Positions 1 to 10,538 of a stretch of DNA of 64,000 nucleotides are shown here, one piece after another. Every line of letters begins with the position of its first letter. Position 1 is the stretch's first letter. The translations under genes were made by a program, and so were the position numbers. Source of the DNA: Adiantum capillus-veneris (Eukaryota; Streptophyta; Polypodiopsida; Polypodiales; Pteridaceae); NCBI GenBank assembly GCA_014529385.2, contig CM043942.1, forward strand, positions 49,610,274-49,674,273, given 5' to 3'. A model generated the notes under the pieces. That model searched no databases. It saw only the letters and a program-made list of their open reading frames with translations, and was not told where the DNA came from.

Positions 1-761
1 ATAACCTGTTCACAATCAATATGATCCAAGCAATACTCCTCGATATCACCCTCTGCTTCCTCATCTGCATCCATGTTACTTATCAATACATTATAGAGCT
101 GTAAAGGCTCATCTGGCACCCCCTCTGAAGAGGTATATGCATCAGAAATCTCTTCTATACTGTCGTAAACATCTCCTTCATATCTAGACACAAATTCATC
201 GATTATATAATCCTCTTTTGTGATAGCAACATCAGCAAGGATATTGTTAGTAGCAATCATAGGTTCATTGACATCCTCAGGCTCATCCTGTGCTGGGTTC
301 ATAATTTTCGTCACTTCATCAGCTACTGTGTATATAATAGCTTCGTCATCTGCAACAAACATGTTGCCCTGCTCGACTATAGTGCTGATAGTTTTAGTAA
401 TGTCCTGTAGAGGCTCATCTGCTTGATGAACTCCTTCAGAATAACCCATATCAAGGTCAACAGCTTGTGAACCACTTGCTGTACAATTTATGTCTTCACT
501 GGAACCATTATTAGAGATAGCGTCCATGCGAGCAATCTTTGAAAAAAATTCATATAAATCTGTTCGAGCATTAAATTCATTTTTTACCTTTTCTTCCTTG
601 CTCAAATTAAGCTCCTCTGAAACTAAACCTGCTACTTCCAGCTTAGCATTCTCTTTGGCTTTACTTCTTGCAGAAATATGCTCCCAGAATTCATCATAGT
701 TGAGGATCTGCATCTGATCCCCTTCACCCTTACTCAAGACAACCTTATTGCGTTCAGTAAT
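1..761 (-). CDS. Acidic open reading frame, partial, cut by an LTR
   Basis: Read on the minus strand, one frame stays open from the LTR junction at 761 to the window edge, about 250 codons, with no stop. The first in-frame Met is near 711; upstream codons run into the LTR at 762, so the true start is lost. The product is strongly acidic, with many Glu, Asp and Ser residues, and no membrane segment or motif I recognise. Openness over 250 codons suggests real coding sequence rather than chance. It is the outer flank of element C, so C probably inserted into this frame. It may itself be part of another retroelement polyprotein, since acidic linkers occur there, but I cannot assign it. Confidence 0.45.
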   Translation of the reverse strand, partial: MTERNKVVLSKGEGDQMQILNYDEFWEHISARSKAKENAKLEVAGLVSEELNLSKEEKVKNEFNARTDLYEFFSKIARMDAISNNGSSEDINCTASGSQAVDLDMGYSEGVHQADEPLQDITKTISTIVEQGNMFVADDEAIIYTVADEVTKIMNPAQDEPEDVNEPMIATNNILADVAITKEDYIIDEFVSRYEGDVYDSIEEISDAYTSSEGVPDEPLQLYNVLISNMDADEEAEGDIEEYCLDHIDCEQV

Positions 762-1436
762 TGTGAGGTCCCCACCCCGCCGTATCAAATGGGGGATCTG
801 ATGGTGAACCTGGTGGCCACTAGATCTATAACGGAAGCAAACAAAGTGGTTCAGGGTTCAACTAACGGACAATCTCTCATCACAAAGTGAATCGAGTTCG
901 AGCCTACTAGCAAAGAGATCTAGCTCCACCTCGCAGGGGAAGCCTACTTAAACTATCTAGCGATCCTAAGACCCACGTTCCAAGAGGAGAGAAACCTCGA
1001 GTGCCTTTTTTCCCATGTTTCAGAGGCACATTCACTTGAGACTTCGCCGCTCTAGGGGCAATGAGTATTACTAGTATCGATATTAACACTATGGGGACAA
1101 AGAGTTCCCGACCAATCGGGACCACCCTTCTCATAGGCATTGGTAACCTGAGCCAAACCCCCACTTTCCACCCCCACACTCACACTTCCTTGTGTGTCCT
1201 AATTACTACCACAATGGTTGTTCAACATAGAGATTCCTTGATTAGATTCCGAATCACATTGTTCGTTAAGACAGCCCTTCAATCAGTATTGCAAACGGCA
1301 CCAAGATAGTATTCTAGAAAAAATTCTACTCAAACTTATTCATTAAAATTCCAATGTTCTGGAGGTACAACATCCCCCCTCCAACAAGAGTTTACTCCTC
1401 CCGTTGTCGCCTAGCTGCCCATACAACTAAGTATGT

Positions 1437-1554
1437 CCACCGCATAGAAAGCACGACATGGACACTCCCACCGCATAGAAAGCAAGACGTGGGTTCCCAC
1501 CGCATAGAAAGCAAGTCGTGGGTATCCACCGCATAAAAAGCAAGTTGTGGATTC
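1437..1554. repeat. Minisatellite, four units of 29-31 bp
   Basis: Four consecutive units start CCACCGCATAGAAAGCA or a one-base variant of it, then a variable tail around CGTGGG. The period is 29 bp, 31 in the first unit. It lies inside the C LTR. Nothing indicates a CRISPR array: this is plant DNA and there are no unrelated spacers. Confidence 0.85.
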
Positions 1555-1815
1555 AAGAGACCTTAACAAGGAAATCTGCCCCCTGTGATCAGTAGGGGGC
1601 TCAGGACTGATTCAACATTGGAAATAGAATGAACATGTCGAGCTAAATTTTTCCTAGTAGACATTCTTTCCTATTGCAAACAACATACCCATCAATCATT
1701 TCTTTCCTACTTTAGACTTTAATGTACAAATGAATTTAATGCCGAGATTTCCGTCGGATTTCTCCAACATTTTTGGGGATATGTTCATTACTAGCTAAAC
1801 GTGTGCAATGTTAAA

Positions 1816-1992
1816 TTAAACAACTTGAATGAAATTATGATCTACCTCTTCCATTTCTTTGTCAATGGCCCATGAGATGGCTGGTATTTGTTCATCCATG
1901 GGAGCTTTTCCCTTTCCGTTCACATTGCTCGTTCCCGCCTCGTGGTCATGGGCACCACCGAAAGGGAGTTCTCTTAACCGGGGCCCTTTTAC
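1816..1992 (-). CDS. Small LTR-internal reading frame with HDHEAGTS core
   Basis: Between an upstream TGA and a TAA at 1816-1818 the minus strand encodes about 58 codons with no in-frame ATG at the start. The peptide holds AHDHEAGTSNVNGKGK near residues 14-29 and an acidic helix-like tail. The same HDxEAGxS core occurs at 16,152 and 17,563 in the related LTR-like region D, at a similar distance from the LTR end (about 1.2 kb). The sequence just after the stop (TTTAACATTGCAYACG) is also conserved in D. It could be the first exon of a leader protein or a remnant of gag. No family recognised. Confidence 0.4.
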   Translation of the reverse strand, partial: VKGPRLRELPFGGAHDHEAGTSNVNGKGKAPMDEQIPAISWAIDKEMEEVDHNFIQVV

Positions 1993-2796
1993 TCACTACT
2001 TTAAATGATAAACTTGAAAAAGAGATAAAGTCCGAGAGCATCATAACAAACCAATTGGCAGATTAGAATCATTAAAGAATCCTCCTTATGCAAGAGATTA
2101 GACGTTTCCTTCGAGACCTAGCAATTTTGAGGGTAATTCTTTACTTACCCTATGGGAACTGGTTCTAAGGTTAATCACTTGGCTTAGATGATTAAGAAAT
2201 TCAGAATTTTACTAATTGATTTACAAAAGATATGAAGGAAGCGAGCTCAATCATTTTCTTAGAGCAATTTGAAGATGCAGAATTACCGCAGGCATGTGTG
2301 ATAGAAAATTCTCTTCTTAATGGCCTAATGACGGATTAATTTTCAACCTTAATCACATTTTAATGTGGGAGAAGATTGATTCTAATTTAATTACAACACT
2401 ATTGAGTGGTAAAAGAATGAATTTCATCAAATCTACACTATTACTGGGCTATCAATTTATTAACTATGCTGCCTAGAGAGATAATCTTTCATAATCATGT
2501 ATTAATCCTTGATTAAGGATGATGAATGGCTGCATAATTTAGCTAATTGAATGATGATTATGTAATGGAGTATAGCTATGTAAACTTAGAGAGCAGCTAT
2601 TGGGAATTATAGCTGAAAGTAGGCATAGTAGACGAAGAATATGGGAGAGTAATGATGAGATTTAAGAAGAACCGTAATTAAACCATAATTACTGTGATTA
2701 GGGCTGAGAATCCTTTGATTTTTCTGATCCAATGAATCCTTCAGATGAGAATTTTGGCAGCACCTCCCTCCTTGCTTCTCCTTCAAAAATTGTGTG

Positions 2797-2884
2797 TGTG
2801 CCGGCAGCACCTCCCCAAGGTGTGTGTAGGTGTGTGTGTGTGTGTACTAGGTGTGTGTGTGAGCATGTGTGTGTGTGTGTGAGC
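2797..2884. repeat. Imperfect (TG)n microsatellite
   Basis: Runs of GTGTGTGT broken by AGG and AGC triplets, just downstream (minus strand) of the TATA-like site. The duplicated phrase GGCAGCACCTCCC occurs at 2757 and 2804, so a short tandem duplication spans it. Confidence 0.7.
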
Positions 2885-2887
2885 ACA

Positions 2888-2899
2888 CCTTTAAATAGG
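2888..2899 (-). promoter_or_regulatory. TATA-like element in the C LTR
   Basis: The minus strand reads CCTATTTAAAGG, a TATA-type box about 650 bases into the LTR, where a retrotransposon promoter would lie. A (TG)n-rich stretch follows. Inference from position and motif only. Confidence 0.4.
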
Positions 2900-3580
2900 C
2901 CTCTTCAAGCTGAAAATCGAACCTGCTTGCTAGTTTTATCTGGGAGCTACTCCAGTTAAGCATGGCAAGTCCAGTTGCCTACCCACCAAGTGTCCAGTTG
3001 GCTTGGTTAACTTGCTCTCACACTTAGTTGCAAGCTTGGAAACTCTCCCAAGACTCCCACCAGGACAAAAGACGCCCCCCAGCTACTAAAGCTGACCTGG
3101 AGTGGCCTGGAACCTACTCCCACACAGCCTCGAGTCCCCGGTGCCTCCCCGAACAATTTTGGGAAAAATTGATCTTAGGCTAAAACGGGTCATACGAGTC
3201 GGAATTTGATGCCGAAAATTTCTATAGCAAGCTCTAACTAAGGCGTACTGGCCCAAGTATGTGCCATATTTAGCAGCCCCCGGGGTTCGAAAATGCATTT
3301 TTTTGAAATTCGGGGTACAGGTGCAGTTTTTCGAGACGGTCAAAACTGGACGGGTCAGGTGACCAAAAACTTACTATTTTTGGAAATTTTTTTACAAAAA
3401 TTATTTTAATTCACATTTCGAAGCTTTAAAATATTCTAAACATCATGGCACTGAGACAGAATTCGGAAAGCTAAAAATAGTGACTTTTTTCAGTATATTC
3501 ATTTCAAGGTACAATGGTGCTCTTTTTGATCGGGGTCAGAGACCTTACAACCTCGCCAACGTGAAAAAATTGAGATGTCC

Positions 3581-5438
3581 TCATCTCAAGAATGTGTTTG
3601 GGTAATCTTTTATGAGTGTTGGTTCGTCCTCCCAAGTTGCATCTTCTTCAGGGTAATCCTTCCACTTTACTAGATGCTCTGTGATAGTTCTGTTGCATAA
3701 CTTTCTTTCCCTTATTTCAAGTACATAGTCAGGTTGGAGCTCGAGAACTCCTTGTGCTGGCATGACTATCTGATCCGAGTCCAAGAATTGATCAGGGTTA
3801 GGAATATAGGGTTTGAGTAAGCTGACGTGGAATACATCATGAACCTTCAAGTTTGCAGGTAACTTTAGCTTGTAGGCTTGGTCACTCACAACCTTAATGA
3901 TCTCGAATGGCCCACAATACCTTGAGATTAGCTTTTTATATCTGCCTAGAGATAAGTTGCTTTTCTTTGGTCGGACTCGTAGAAAAACCTTATCCCCTTC
4001 TTTGAAAGTTCTTTCTGAACGGTTCTTATCCGCATAGTGCTTTTGCCTATCCTGAGCTGCCTGAATGTCCTGGCGAATAGCTCTAGTATGAGCTTCCATG
4101 TCTTCTAACATCTTCCTATAGGCTTCTACCCTGATGGTTGGATCTGAGAAGTTCAGTGGTGCTAAACAGTCCTGTCCATAAAGAGCTTTGAAAGGTGACA
4201 TTCCAATTCTTCTGTGTTCGGAAGAATTATAAGCATACTCCACCAAAGGTAGATATTGTAACCACTTCTTTGGTTCTTGCGAACAATAGGATCTGAGAAT
4301 GTCCTCGATGACTTGATTAACTCTTTCAGTTTGCCCATCTGTCTGCGGATGGTATGCTGTACTGGGCTAATTGTGACCCAATAGATTGGAAAAGAGAAGT
4401 CCAAAATTTTGATGTAAACTTGGCATCTCTATCACTGACGATACGCTTGGGTAGACCATGTAGCCTAAAAATCTCCTTGATGAATACCCGGCTAACATCT
4501 GAAGTAGTAAAGGTTGTCTTTACGGGTATTAGATGAGCCACTTTTGTGAGCATATCAACAACCACGAAAACAGAATCATAACCTCCTGTAGAAGGTAATC
4601 CTGTAACAAAATCCATACTGATGCATTCCCATTTCATCTGGGGTATGTCAAGAGGTTGAAGTTGCCTTGGTAACTTGATCCTTTCGGCCTTTATCCGCTG
4701 ACAAGAAAGACATTGCCTCACATAGCGAAGTATGTCTCCTTTCATTCCATACCAAAAATAACTTCTCGTGGCAGCATGAAGAGTTTTAGCATAGCCTGGA
4801 TGTCGAAATATAGGGCTATCGTGTGCTTCATACAAAATGGACTTCTTTAAGGCTGGATCTCTGGGTACACAGAGTCTATGTCTGTAGTAAAGACATCCTC
4901 CCATAAGATAGTAATCTTTGGCTTTAGACATCTTATTCTCCTGAACTAATGATACTATACGTTGGTACTCTGGATCTACCAAGGATGCTTCTTTGATTCT
5001 ATCCCAGATAGGGTTATTTGGAATAGAGATAGCACCGAGAAAATATTTTCGGCTAAGACCATCTGCAACTGCATTCTCCTTCCCTAGTCTATACTTTATG
5101 TCAAGGTCATATTCTTGTAATAGCTCTATCCATCGCCGTTGTCGCATATTAAGAATAGGTTGAGTAAAAATCCATTTTAAGCTCTTGTGGTCTGTCACTA
5201 GCTGAAACTTGCGCCCAAGAAGATAATGTCTCCATAACTTCAGCGCATGTATAGCCGCTAAAAGTTCCAAATCATGAGTAGGATAATTCTTCTCATGATC
5301 CCTCGGCTTTCGCGAAGTATACACCACCGGTCTTCCTTCTTGAGTAAGAACTCCGCCTAAAGCAGATTTGCTAGCATCGGTTGCTACTTCAAATTCTTTA
5401 CTGAAGTCTGGAAGCTTTAAAATAGGATCTGAGAGCAA
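3581..5438 (-). pseudogene. Element C RNase H, integrase and chromodomain
   Basis: The frame starting at 5438 (370 codons) opens with RNase H: ATDASKSALGG, then LELLAAIHALKLWRHYLLG, then VTDHKSLKW. It continues to the integrase His2-Cys2 finger (HPGYAKTLHAATRSYFW, CLSCQRIK) and the core with SMDFVTGLP and VSDRDAKF, which supply the first two catalytic Asp. A frameshift near 4330 breaks the core before the catalytic Glu. A second frame (4246-3581, 221 codons) carries the integrase C-terminus (GPFEIIKVV, HDVFHVSLLKPY) and a chromodomain with LVKWKDYPEEDATWE near residues 190-204. Chromodomains are known to steer integration to marked chromatin. The reading order fits a chromovirus; the frameshift makes it non-functional. 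Confidence 0.9.
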
Positions 5439-5615
5439 GAATTATTTTAGCTTAGCAAAGCTAGACTCGTGCTCGGTCTTCCATTCGATCCTCATTCCTT
5501 TCTTCAGGAGTTCCGTCAAAGGTGCAGCAATACGTGCATAATCCTTGACAAAAATCTTGTACCATCCCGTTATTCCAAGAAATCCTCTTATTTCACTGAC
5601 GGTGGATGGTTGAGA

Positions 5616-6464
5616 CTAATCAACGATATCCTTGACTTTGTCTGGGTCTACTGAAATCCATTCAGCCAATATGACAAATCCAAGATAGTTGACCTTTGGT
5701 GAGCAAAAAGTGCACTTGCTCTCTTTAGCGTAAAGTAGGTGTTCTCGAATAAGATCAAGTACTTTGCGAACATGTTCTTCGTGATCTGCCTCGTTCTTAG
5801 AATAGATCAGAATGTCATCAAAGAAAACCAAGAGAAAATCATCCAGGTAAGGTCTGAAAATATTCTGCATAAGTCGATTGAAGCTTGCAGGATCATTTGT
5901 TAGACCAAAACACATTACTGTGAATTCGTAGTGCCCATACCTAGTGTTGAAAGCCGTCTTTGGAATATCTGATTCCTTGATCCTGATTTGGTAATATCTT
6001 GACCTTAGATCAATCTTTGTAAACATTTTGGCGCCGTGGAGCTTGTCCAAGAGTTCGTCAATCCTTGGAATTGGATACTTGTTCTTGACAGTTACCTGGT
6101 TCAGTCCACGATAATCTATGCATAACCTTAAGGTTCCATCCTTCTTCTTCTGAAAAAGAACTGGTGCACCCCAAGGAGAAGTACTGGGTCGAATGAATCC
6201 TTGCTCAATGAGTTGCATAAGTTGTTCCTTGAGTTCGATGGCCTCTGGAAGTGACATTTTATAAGGTCTTTTTGAGATAGGTTCACATGTAGGGATAGTC
6301 TCAATCTCATGATCAACCTCTCTATGTGGCAGAAGATTCGTAAGGTCTTCAGGGAATACATCATCATACTCCCTCAACCAGTTTGGTTGAAGTGAGGTAA
6401 CTAATTGGTCCACCTTGTTGAGCTTTACTGCATAAATTTGTTGTCCCTTTCTTAGTCCCTTCAA
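5616..6464 (-). CDS. Element C reverse transcriptase
   Basis: A 282-codon frame encodes a Ty3/gypsy reverse transcriptase. Visible motifs in order: [10 protein letters not shown] near residue 66, [20 protein letters not shown] near 112-131, the [15 protein letters not shown] palm motif near 148, [17 protein letters not shown] near 179, and the catalytic FFDD box near residue 214 followed by ILIYSK. The usual F/Y-x-DD is kept. The frame stops before the connection to RNase H: bases 5439-5615 carry the RT thumb in broken frames. The start Met at 6464 is not a true start, since this would be part of a polyprotein. Confidence 0.92.
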   Translation of the reverse strand: MKGLRKGQQIYAVKLNKVDQLVTSLQPNWLREYDDVFPEDLTNLLPHREVDHEIETIPTCEPISKRPYKMSLPEAIELKEQLMQLIEQGFIRPSTSPWGAPVLFQKKKDGTLRLCIDYRGLNQVTVKNKYPIPRIDELLDKLHGAKMFTKIDLRSRYYQIRIKESDIPKTAFNTRYGHYEFTVMCFGLTNDPASFNRLMQNIFRPYLDDFLLVFFDDILIYSKNEADHEEHVRKVLDLIREHLLYAKESKCTFCSPKVNYLGFVILAEWISVDPDKVKDIVD

Positions 6465-6629
6465 AAGTCTGCTGGCCTTAACTAGAGTAGCCCTAGGTCT
6501 CCCATTTTCCCCCTAGATTAAGGCTTCATTACCCAAGTTATCTGTAAAGGTAAAGTTTCCTTGTGCACAATGTATGTGGGCCCTATTTTTCTTTAGCCAG
6601 TCCATCCCTAGTATCCCATCAAAGAATCC

Positions 6630-6977
6630 TTAGGGTAGAGTTCGGAATCGGGTAGAAGTTGGGTGTCCCCCTAAATCAAAGTCGATTTTTCCTGCAGAAT
6701 GTTGAGGTACTACTTCCTTGCCATTTGCTAACTCTACAACTAGCTTGCTTGTTGGATACTTATCTAGCTTTAGCTTCCTCATGCATCTGGGTGAAAGAAA
6801 GGAAAGATTACTACCACAATCTATAAGGAAGTTAAATTGTTCACCTCTGAGAGATCCTGGCATATGAATGACTGCGTATAATTGCTCGTAACCATTGAGA
6901 TTGTCAATTGCAGCATGTAGGGTTGCTCTCTCCACTGCTTCATCACCCACAATTGGTTGTACCACTGCGGCATTCAC
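6630..6977 (-). CDS. Element C aspartic protease (pol-side)
   Basis: A 115-codon frame has the retropepsin active site as FLIDCGSNLSFLS near residues 50-62, with the catalytic Asp in D-C-G-S, then a flap-like stretch with VELANGKEV. It sits between a zinc knuckle and the reverse transcriptase, the normal gypsy position. About 150 bases between it and the RT frame contain the PR-RT linker in broken frames. This is the second protease-like domain in element C; the other is at 7,198-7,394. Confidence 0.75.
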   Translation of the reverse strand: MNAAVVQPIVGDEAVERATLHAAIDNLNGYEQLYAVIHMPGSLRGEQFNFLIDCGSNLSFLSPRCMRKLKLDKYPTSKLVVELANGKEVVPQHSAGKIDFDLGGHPTSTRFRTLP

Positions 6978-7019
6978 TCTAGCGGTAGCTCCACGCCCTC
7001 GCCCATCCTTCCTCGTCCT

Positions 7020-7197
7020 CCTCTTCCGTTAGCTTGGCCACGCCCATGGGTATTCAAGGGTATGGCATTGGTGTTGGTTGCCTGAATGTTCCTGGGGCAC
7101 TTGGATCTGTAATGTCCTACTCACCGCAACCATAGCATCGAACATCTCGAAACTCCATGGTTGTGGCGGTAGCCACAATAGGGCGCTGGTAGCAAAG
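7020..7197 (-). pseudogene. Gag tail with CCHC zinc knuckle, frameshifted
   Basis: On the minus strand CYGCGE is followed, after a one-base shift, by GHYRSKCP, together a C-x2-C-x4-H-x4-C nucleocapsid knuckle. Next come a Gly/Arg-rich tail (GRGGRGRMGEG) and the protease. This is the end of the gag of the pol-side partner of element C. Just upstream, at about 7,197, the reading changes to the protease of a different element. Confidence 0.65.
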
Positions 7198-8434
7198 GTG
7201 TGCTCATAGTTAATTCCACATGAAGCTACAACTATTTGGTCCAGGATTCCCAATGGTCTCTCTACATACCCATCTGCGAGTTGCAGTTTCATTCTCGTTT
7301 TCCTGAGAGCTGGACGGCCCCACTTCTCCCAGATTTTCTTGGTAGCAATCGCCACTCCTGCTCCACTGTCTAGGATGGCTATCGTTTTATATCCTGATAT
7401 TCAATAGGTAGGGTTGCATTCTTCTCCTCACCTTCACAGTAATCTCCGACCTTGTTTATAGGCACTGGTTGGGCTTTGGGTTGACTTTCTCGTTTGTTTT
7501 CTTCTCCCGTAGGGTTTGTCGGAAGAGGAATCTTTACTCCTTTGTGCTTTAAATGTTTCCCCATGTCTTCCCATAAGTGTGGTCTGACTCTCAAGAGTTC
7601 GAACAGCGTGATTGTGCATGTTATAGGTGTGGACAACATCTCTTGAAGACTTTTTGAGTCAACCATATGTGGAATAGTTCTCGTTTGGGATGGAACTAAT
7701 CTTATCTCCGATTGTGCCTCATGTTCACCTATAAATGAAGGCAGGGTTTTCAAGGATTGGGCTTTGCTTTCCATCAAAACCTTTGTTTCCGCATCCCCAT
7801 ACAACGATTGTATATCGGCTGGATAAAATCCGTTATCCAGGTTAATCTCAGGAATTGAAGCAGGCTGTAACGTCGCGCTTCCGTTCTTTCTGTTTCTAAT
7901 GGTTTTCCATAAGTGTTGGGGCCAGTGTTCTTCAACTTCTGGAATTGGCATTATCGTCATTGACTTAGCGTCATCAGTCGTGTTTGGCACCACTCGATGA
8001 TGCAGTGACAATATCATTTCAGGCCTGGGTTTGTTTACTTATTTTGGTTCATCAATTTTTAGTTTTTCTCGCTCTTTGTGAATCAAAACTTCTTGTTCTG
8101 GGGTTCTAACCATCTTAGGTTCTATCAACGCCTGGGCTGTTTCAATGAGGTGTTTACACATTTCCAAACGCTTCGTTTCCACTTCTGGTTGAGGATAAGT
8201 TAGCCATCTTTGCTCTAAAGTTTGGTTTGTTTTTAACCTTGCTTCGCACGCTTGTAATAGAGCATCTAACGGCTCTAGCACTTTGTCAACCAAGACTGAT
8301 CCCCCTGAGGACGCTTTCCTCGGCTTGTTGTTATCCTCAGCAGTTCTACTCTCTCTCTCTTGTTTGAGTTGCTCCTTCATTTTCTGCAATTCATTTTGCA
8401 TGGCAATTTGGCTGTTCAATTTTCTTGTTTTCAT
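7198..8434 (-). pseudogene. Second gag-protease block of element C
   Basis: At 7,394-7,198 the minus strand reads AILDSGAGVAIATKKIWEKW followed by LQLADGYVERPLGILDQIVV, a retropepsin-like domain with the D-S-G triad and a conserved hydrophobic end (CGINYEHTF). A one-base frameshift near 7,390 joins it to the 212-codon frame 8017-7379, and a further broken frame (8434-8039) holds a charged, coiled-coil-like stretch (MQNELQKMKEQLKQERESR). The protease is of a different type from that at 6,630-6,977. It ends abruptly where the other gag tail begins, which suggests that recombination joined two elements. Confidence 0.6.
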
Positions 8435-8440
8435 CCTGTC

Positions 8441-8956
8441 TCATTTCGCCTTCCAGGATTTTTGTTGGGTTCTCACGGATAAACTCTCGTGTTCTGTGGG
8501 TATCGGAAACTCGACCTTTTCCTCCACGGACTCGTTTTTCCTTAAGTCCTTGGCTTGGGCTCTGGTTATCACATTGATTTGGATCATGGGATCGGTTTCT
8601 GATCCGCTGCTTGCACTTGGTATCACCCCCACAATATTCATAGTCGCTTTTCCCTTGCTGTCCGGATCTTTTGGGCAATCTGGCAATATGTGATTCACAC
8701 CACATCCATCACAAAACCCAAAAAAATTTACTCTTTCGCCTTTGAAAGGAAAGTTACGCTCCCAATGATCCGTACTTCCACAGCTACAGCACTGTCCAAT
8801 TAGAGTTTGATTTTGAGGAGGTGGTCCCATAGGTTGTCCTGCTCTATTAGGATATCCTCTTGGTTTGTAATTCTGGCTCACAATGAACATTAACTTTCTT
8901 TCGTCTACCAAATATTGATCTCTCGAAGGTTGTGCTACATACCTTGGTGGTGCCAT
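8441..8956 (-). CDS. Gag segment with Cys-rich zinc-binding motifs
   Basis: A 171-codon frame carries two Cys/His clusters: CCSCGSTDHWERNFPF near residues 57-72 and FCDGCGVNHILPDCP near 81-95. The second is a good C-x2-C-x4-H-x4-C knuckle; the first has F where the last Cys would be. Gag zinc knuckles bind template RNA. The C-terminal half is charged and leads, through a frameshift, into the coiled-coil-like stretch at 8434-8039. Confidence 0.6.
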   Translation of the reverse strand: MAPPRYVAQPSRDQYLVDERKLMFIVSQNYKPRGYPNRAGQPMGPPPQNQTLIGQCCSCGSTDHWERNFPFKGERVNFFGFCDGCGVNHILPDCPKDPDSKGKATMNIVGVIPSASSGSETDPMIQINVITRAQAKDLRKNESVEEKVEFPIPTEHESLSVRTQQKSWKAK

Positions 8957-9055
8957 ACCCTCGCTATTTCCCCATGGTTGATAGGCTTCGTCTGTGTATA
9001 TTGGTGATTTGGGTTCTGTTGTGTAAGGCTCATTCGGTTCCTCGTAATAAGAAAC

Positions 9056-9900
9056 TTAAAGTGTACTATTTGTTCCTGGTGATGCTTCACAAGGTTGAGC
9101 ATACCTAATCATGGCCCTATTTTCCTGTGGTAATGGAGTTTGTTGACCCAATATAGGTTGAGGTCTGTCTGCTCCTGCTACCAGATTCATATTTGATCCA
9201 ACTTGATATCTTGGAGGAGGTGGCTGGGATGGTCCTTCTGGAGGCCCATACGGTCTTTTCCTCACATAGTTTTTGTTATAAAAACACTCTTCCGTGCTAT
9301 GATTCGTCCATTTTTGTTCTATGGCACACCATTTCAGTATTCGTCCATTCGCAACTGGTGCTTTTGGCTGTTGTGGGCACCACGCGTCGGATGATCCCCC
9401 CCTCATGTGTCACACTTCCTCGTTTGAGACTGTCTCAACACCGGATTTGATCTCATATGTTGTTGCATTCTCTTCGTTACCTCCTCTATCAATTGATCAG
9501 CTGTCGGCATCAAGGATGCCTGGGCATCTTTCTTGGTAGAGGATTCGCTTTTTATCGATGAAGAGCCACTGGTTACTGAATCAGTATCCTCTGACACTTC
9601 CCTATATGCTTTGTAGTTATCGACAAGATATAACGCTTCCCTTGTAATCTGTTGAAACGTGCTACAGGCTTTCAAGTGAAGGTCCTTTTTCAAGATTTCA
9701 TTCCTAAGTCCTTCAACAAAGAGCATAGACAATCTCTCATCCTGCGGTAATTCTCTCCTCGGGCACCTCTCAATGTATTTCTTGAATCTCAAGGTTGCTT
9801 CCTTCACTTTTTCATTCTCCCTTTGTTTAAAAGCGTATATCTGTGATACAATATTATGCTTTATACCCCGTTTTGAGAATTCTTCTACGAACTCGCACAA
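9056..9900 (-). pseudogene. Retrotransposon gag (capsid) of element C
   Basis: The frame 9900-9403 (165 codons) has the plant retrotransposon gag pattern: FVEEFSKRGIKHNIVSQIYA, then VKEATLRFKKYIERCP, then LPQDERLSMLFVEGL. This matches the usual order F-x-E-F ... L-x2-Y-x2-RF ... P-x4-L-x3-F-x2-GL. A frame overlap with 9406-9056 (116 codons, Pro/Gln-rich, with a single Cys/His cluster WCAIEQKWTNHSTEECFYNK) marks a frameshift. Together they are the capsid-to-nucleocapsid part of the gag-side half of element C. Confidence 0.75.
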
Positions 9901-10097
9901 TACGTGTTCAATATTCGGACAAGTTTCAGGGTTTAAAGGTTAAAACCAGGTTAAGGTCGTCCCTTCCAAGGTTAGCCCGAATCCCTCGTATTGAGTGTGG
10001 AAATCAGTGATCTGTTCTGCTCTTAGGACTTGCTTGAAGAGCGATACATGGGCATATGGATCCCCCTATCCACTATACTTCTTTGGCATGCACTTTG

Positions 10098-10358
10098 CTA
10101 CTTAGGATGCTCTGATCCGTCTATGGCAGCGGTCAATCTCATTGCTCCCATGTCTCGACTTAATCGTTCTCGTGCATCATGGAGGTCGTAGGTTGCTCTC
10201 GTTGGCTCCCCCGCCCCAAATATACTACTAGGTGGTAAATGTGATGGGGTGGCTGTAATTGTCGGACCTACAGCCGTATGTGTAGAGATAGGAACTGAAC
10301 TACCTCGATTCGTAGCCATTGATTCTCTGGAATGTAACGTTCCCATGGGGCTTGGCAT
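10098..10358 (-). CDS. Low-complexity gag linker of element C
   Basis: An 86-codon frame rich in Ser, Pro and Thr, upstream of the capsid. No domain recognised. It is probably part of the same gag polyprotein: bases 9,901-10,097 continue as gag-like codons (SVYVSLFKQVL context) in shifted frames. Low confidence as an independent unit. Confidence 0.3.
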   Translation of the reverse strand: MPSPMGTLHSRESMATNRGSSVPISTHTAVGPTITATPSHLPPSSIFGAGEPTRATYDLHDARERLSRDMGAMRLTAAIDGSEHPK

Positions 10359-10538
10359 TGAATAATGAGGTCAACTGAAAGAATCAGCTACATGAGTCCA
10401 CCCTCCACCTGTGGTCAACGGTTATGGCATGACAGTTGTAGGTGCTGGTCTTAGTGGGCTTGGAGTGACATAATACTGATGAAGTGGTCCCCCAAAGTAC
10501 GTATATCCTTCAAATTATTTTTTATCGATTGCTGCATA

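Larger units (their letters stand above)
762..3549 (-). repeat. 3' LTR of element C (2,788 bp)
   Basis: On the plus strand it begins TGTGAGGTC and ends GACCTTACA, an inverted terminal match with the TG...CA rule. The inner end lies 31 bases past the chromodomain stop, where an LTR is expected. A TATA-like site sits about 650 bases in. Long stretches match region D (12.7-18.8 kb) read in the opposite direction, for example the GTGGTAGTAATTAG block followed by a GTGTGAGTG block. The outer flank is GTAAT; no second LTR is available to test for a target duplication. Confidence 0.75.

Noticed and set aside
907-1309. Overlapping 80-90 codon frames inside the C LTR
   Set aside because: They lie in LTR sequence, overlap on both strands and show no domain; D's matching region does not keep them.
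1437-1554. Regular short repeats that could look like a CRISPR array
   Set aside because: Units are contiguous with similar tails, not repeats with unrelated spacers, and the DNA is plainly eukaryotic.
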